Positions 62,459 to 64,000 of a stretch of DNA of 64,000 bases are shown one piece after another; position 1 is the stretch's first letter; every line of letters starts with the position of its first letter. Source of the DNA: Enterococcus sp. DIV0660C. Lineage in GTDB: Bacteria > Bacillota > Bacilli > Lactobacillales > Enterococcaceae. The notes below the pieces were generated by a model, which saw only the letters and a list, made by a program, of their open reading frames with translations, searched no databases and was not told where the DNA came from. The stretch covers positions 62,001 through 126,000 of the forward strand of contig NZ_JAFLWA010000019.1 of NCBI RefSeq assembly GCF_017316125.1, given 5' to 3'. The position numbers and the translations under genes are program-made.

Positions 62459-63136
62459 ATGAAGTTTGCAGTGATTGTTTTTCCCGGATCAAACTGTGAT
62501 GCAGATATGCTGTGGGCTGTGCAAGAAATTATAGGTGTGGAAGCAGCGTATGTTCGTTACGACGAAGACTCCCTTTCAGGATTTGATGGCGTGCTACTCC
62601 CTGGTGGTTTTTCTTACGGTGATTATCTTCGTTGTGGCGCAATTGCTCGCTTCTCGACGATTATGAAGGAAGTGATTCGCTTTGCTGAAGAGGGCAAACC
62701 AGTATTTGGAACATGTAATGGGTTTCAAATTTTAACTGAAGCTGGGTTACTCCCTGGGGTTTTACGTAGAAATGAATCTTTACAATTTATTTGTAAGACA
62801 GTTCCGTTAAGAGTTGTGAATAATCAAACTGCGTTTACCTCAGAATATCATGAGGATGAAGTGATTCAGTTGCCAGTCGCTCATGGTGAAGGAAATTATT
62901 TTTGTGATGAAGAAACATTGCGTGAGCTAAAGGAAAATCATCAAATTGTTTTTACGTATGAAGAAGAAAATATCAATGGCAGTGTGGAACGTATCGCAGG
63001 AATTACGAATCAAGCTGGAAATGTTCTGGGAATGATGCCCCATCCTGAACGTGCGATGGAACAGTTGTTAGGTTCAGAAGACGGAAAACGTTTCTTTCAA
63101 TCAATGATCAAAAATTTCGGGAAGGTGACTGTTTAG
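62459..63136 (+). CDS. purQ: Phosphoribosylformylglycinamidine synthase, glutaminase subunit
   Basis: A 225-residue class I glutamine amidotransferase. [10 protein letters not shown] opens it, the nucleophile Cys is in [10 protein letters not shown] (about 86-95), and the His/Glu pair is in [10 protein letters not shown]. It supplies ammonia to PurL. Its stop codon touches the purL start. Confidence 0.96.
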   Translation: MKFAVIVFPGSNCDADMLWAVQEIIGVEAAYVRYDEDSLSGFDGVLLPGGFSYGDYLRCGAIARFSTIMKEVIRFAEEGKPVFGTCNGFQILTEAGLLPGVLRRNESLQFICKTVPLRVVNNQTAFTSEYHEDEVIQLPVAHGEGNYFCDEETLRELKENHQIVFTYEEENINGSVERIAGITNQAGNVLGMMPHPERAMEQLLGSEDGKRFFQSMIKNFGKVTV

Positions 63137-64000
63137 ATGAAAACAATGATGGAGCCAACAGCACAAGAAATCAAAGAGCAGAAAATCTACAGTGAATGGG
63201 GTCTATCTGATGAAGAATACCGCATGATTGAAGAAGATATCTTGGGTAGAATGCCTAATTATACTGAAACAGGTCTGTTTTCTGTTATGTGGAGTGAACA
63301 TTGTTCTTATAAGAATTCTAAACCTGTTCTACGAAAATTCCCAATTACTGGTCCAAAAGTTTTGCAGGGGCCTGGTGAGGGAGCGGGGATTGTGGACATC
63401 GGTGATGGGCAAGCAGTTGTTTTTAAAGCAGAAAGTCATAATCATCCTTCTGCTGTCGAACCGTATGAAGGCGCAGCGACTGGAGTTGGCGGGATTATTC
63501 GTGATATTTTCAGTATGGGGGCACGACCAATTGCATTGCTGGATTCTTTACGCTTTGGTGAATTGAATAATTCTCGCACAAAATATTTACTTGATGAAGT
63601 AGTTGCTGGAATTGGGGGGTATGGTAATTGTATTGGTATCCCAACAGTTGGCGGCGAGATTGCTTTTGATGCTTGTTATGAAGGAAACCCTTTAGTAAAT
63701 GCGATGTGTGTTGGATTGATTGACCATAAAGATATTCAAAAAGGTCAGGCATCGGGTGTCGGTAATTCCATTATGTATGTTGGAGCTAAAACGGGACGTG
63801 ACGGTATACATGGTGCAACGTTTGCTTCGGAGGAATTTAGTCAAGAAGAAGAACAACAACGTTCTGCTGTTCAAGTTGGCGATCCTTTCATGGAAAAATT
63901 GTTGTTAGAAGCCTGCCTTGAGTTGATCTTGAATCATGCAGAAATTTTAGTAGGTATTCAAGACATGGGGGCTGCGGGATTGGTGTCATCGAGTTCAGAA
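63137..64000 (+). CDS. purL: Phosphoribosylformylglycinamidine synthase subunit PurL (5' part, cut by window edge)
   Basis: ATG 63137 opens a frame that is still open at base 64000, giving 288 residues of an expected 740 or so. [34 protein letters not shown] and [34 protein letters not shown] are the PurL/AIRS-like ATP and substrate signatures. It makes FGAM from FGAR using ammonia from PurQ. No gap from purQ, so coupled translation. The small-type PurL fits the separate PurS and PurQ genes. Confidence 0.97.
   Translation, partial: MKTMMEPTAQEIKEQKIYSEWGLSDEEYRMIEEDILGRMPNYTETGLFSVMWSEHCSYKNSKPVLRKFPITGPKVLQGPGEGAGIVDIGDGQAVVFKAESHNHPSAVEPYEGAATGVGGIIRDIFSMGARPIALLDSLRFGELNNSRTKYLLDEVVAGIGGYGNCIGIPTVGGEIAFDACYEGNPLVNAMCVGLIDHKDIQKGQASGVGNSIMYVGAKTGRDGIHGATFASEEFSQEEEQQRSAVQVGDPFMEKLLLEACLELILNHAEILVGIQDMGAAGLVSSSSE

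Noticed and set aside
63228-63566. Alternative-frame ORF near the right edge
   Set aside because: Lies inside purL, which is clearly coding in another frame and remains open to the window end.

Overview
The window looks like a stretch of low-GC Firmicutes chromosome from an Enterococcus, probably near the E. faecium side of the genus. I base this on the AT-rich composition, strong AGGAGG ribosome sites, the glycolipid glycosyltransferase pair, the fabT-fabH-acpP...accA order, the YuaF/flotillin pair and protein sequences that read as enterococcal. The species cannot be fixed from sequence reading alone. Nearly everything is core chromosome. I see no prophage, intact insertion sequence or CRISPR array.

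Layout. 1-1.1 kb: 5' part of clpE (minus strand) with a CtsR operator. 1.5-3.5 kb: ptsHI. 3.7-6 kb: two glycosyltransferases for membrane glycolipid and lipoteichoic-acid anchor synthesis. 6-8.3 kb: a hydroxyacid dehydrogenase, a YkuJ-like protein and a truncated UvrC-like nuclease. 8.4-17.3 kb: the fatty-acid synthesis cluster fabT-fabH-acpP-fabD-fabG-fabF-accB-fabZ-accC-accD-accA, with FabT boxes at its promoter and no enoyl-ACP reductase gene. 17.6-19.9 kb: an amino-acid ABC importer. 20-24.4 kb: yqeG-yqeH-yhbY-nadD-yqeK-rsfS-yqeM (ribosome assembly and NAD synthesis); rsfS seems to start at ATA. 24.5-32.9 kb: tmcAL, yebC, an unknown gene, helD (minus), a P1B metal ATPase, a gene-poor kilobase and a small tautomerase. 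32.9-39 kb: T-box-controlled thrS, an RpiR-type regulator, a class B penicillin-binding protein and rpmG. 39-41.3 kb: an ArsR-like repressor and an ABC-2 exporter. 41.4-46.5 kb: tRNA-Leu(GAG), an alaT-type aminotransferase, an XRE-TPR regulator, nagA with a NagR-type operator, and a minus-strand nuclease with a small partner. 46.7-50.5 kb: NfeD/flotillin and two divergent aromatic-acid-exporter paralogues. 50.5-54.4 kb: an oxidoreductase and a cell-wall hydrolase operon. 54.4-55.5 kb: a decayed region holding a serine-recombinase pseudogene. 55.5-57.6 kb: guanine-riboswitch-controlled xpt-pbuX. 57.7-64 kb: purE-purK-purB, an unknown minus-strand gene, then purC-purS-purQ-purL, which runs off the right edge.

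How it fits together. Much of the window is envelope building (glycolipids, fatty acids, PBP, peptidoglycan hydrolases, flotillin) or purine supply (salvage under a guanine riboswitch, de novo synthesis under PurBox promoters). Regulation is unusually readable: CtsR, FabT, NagR, PurR, T-box and guanine-riboswitch elements are all visible, and two further repeat families (upstream of rpmG and of the flotillin operon) have no assigned regulator. No wholly new multi-gene system stands out. The best leads are the ATA start of rsfS, the missing fabK, the nuclease/partner pair, the unassigned promoter repeats and the unknown gene inside the purine cluster.
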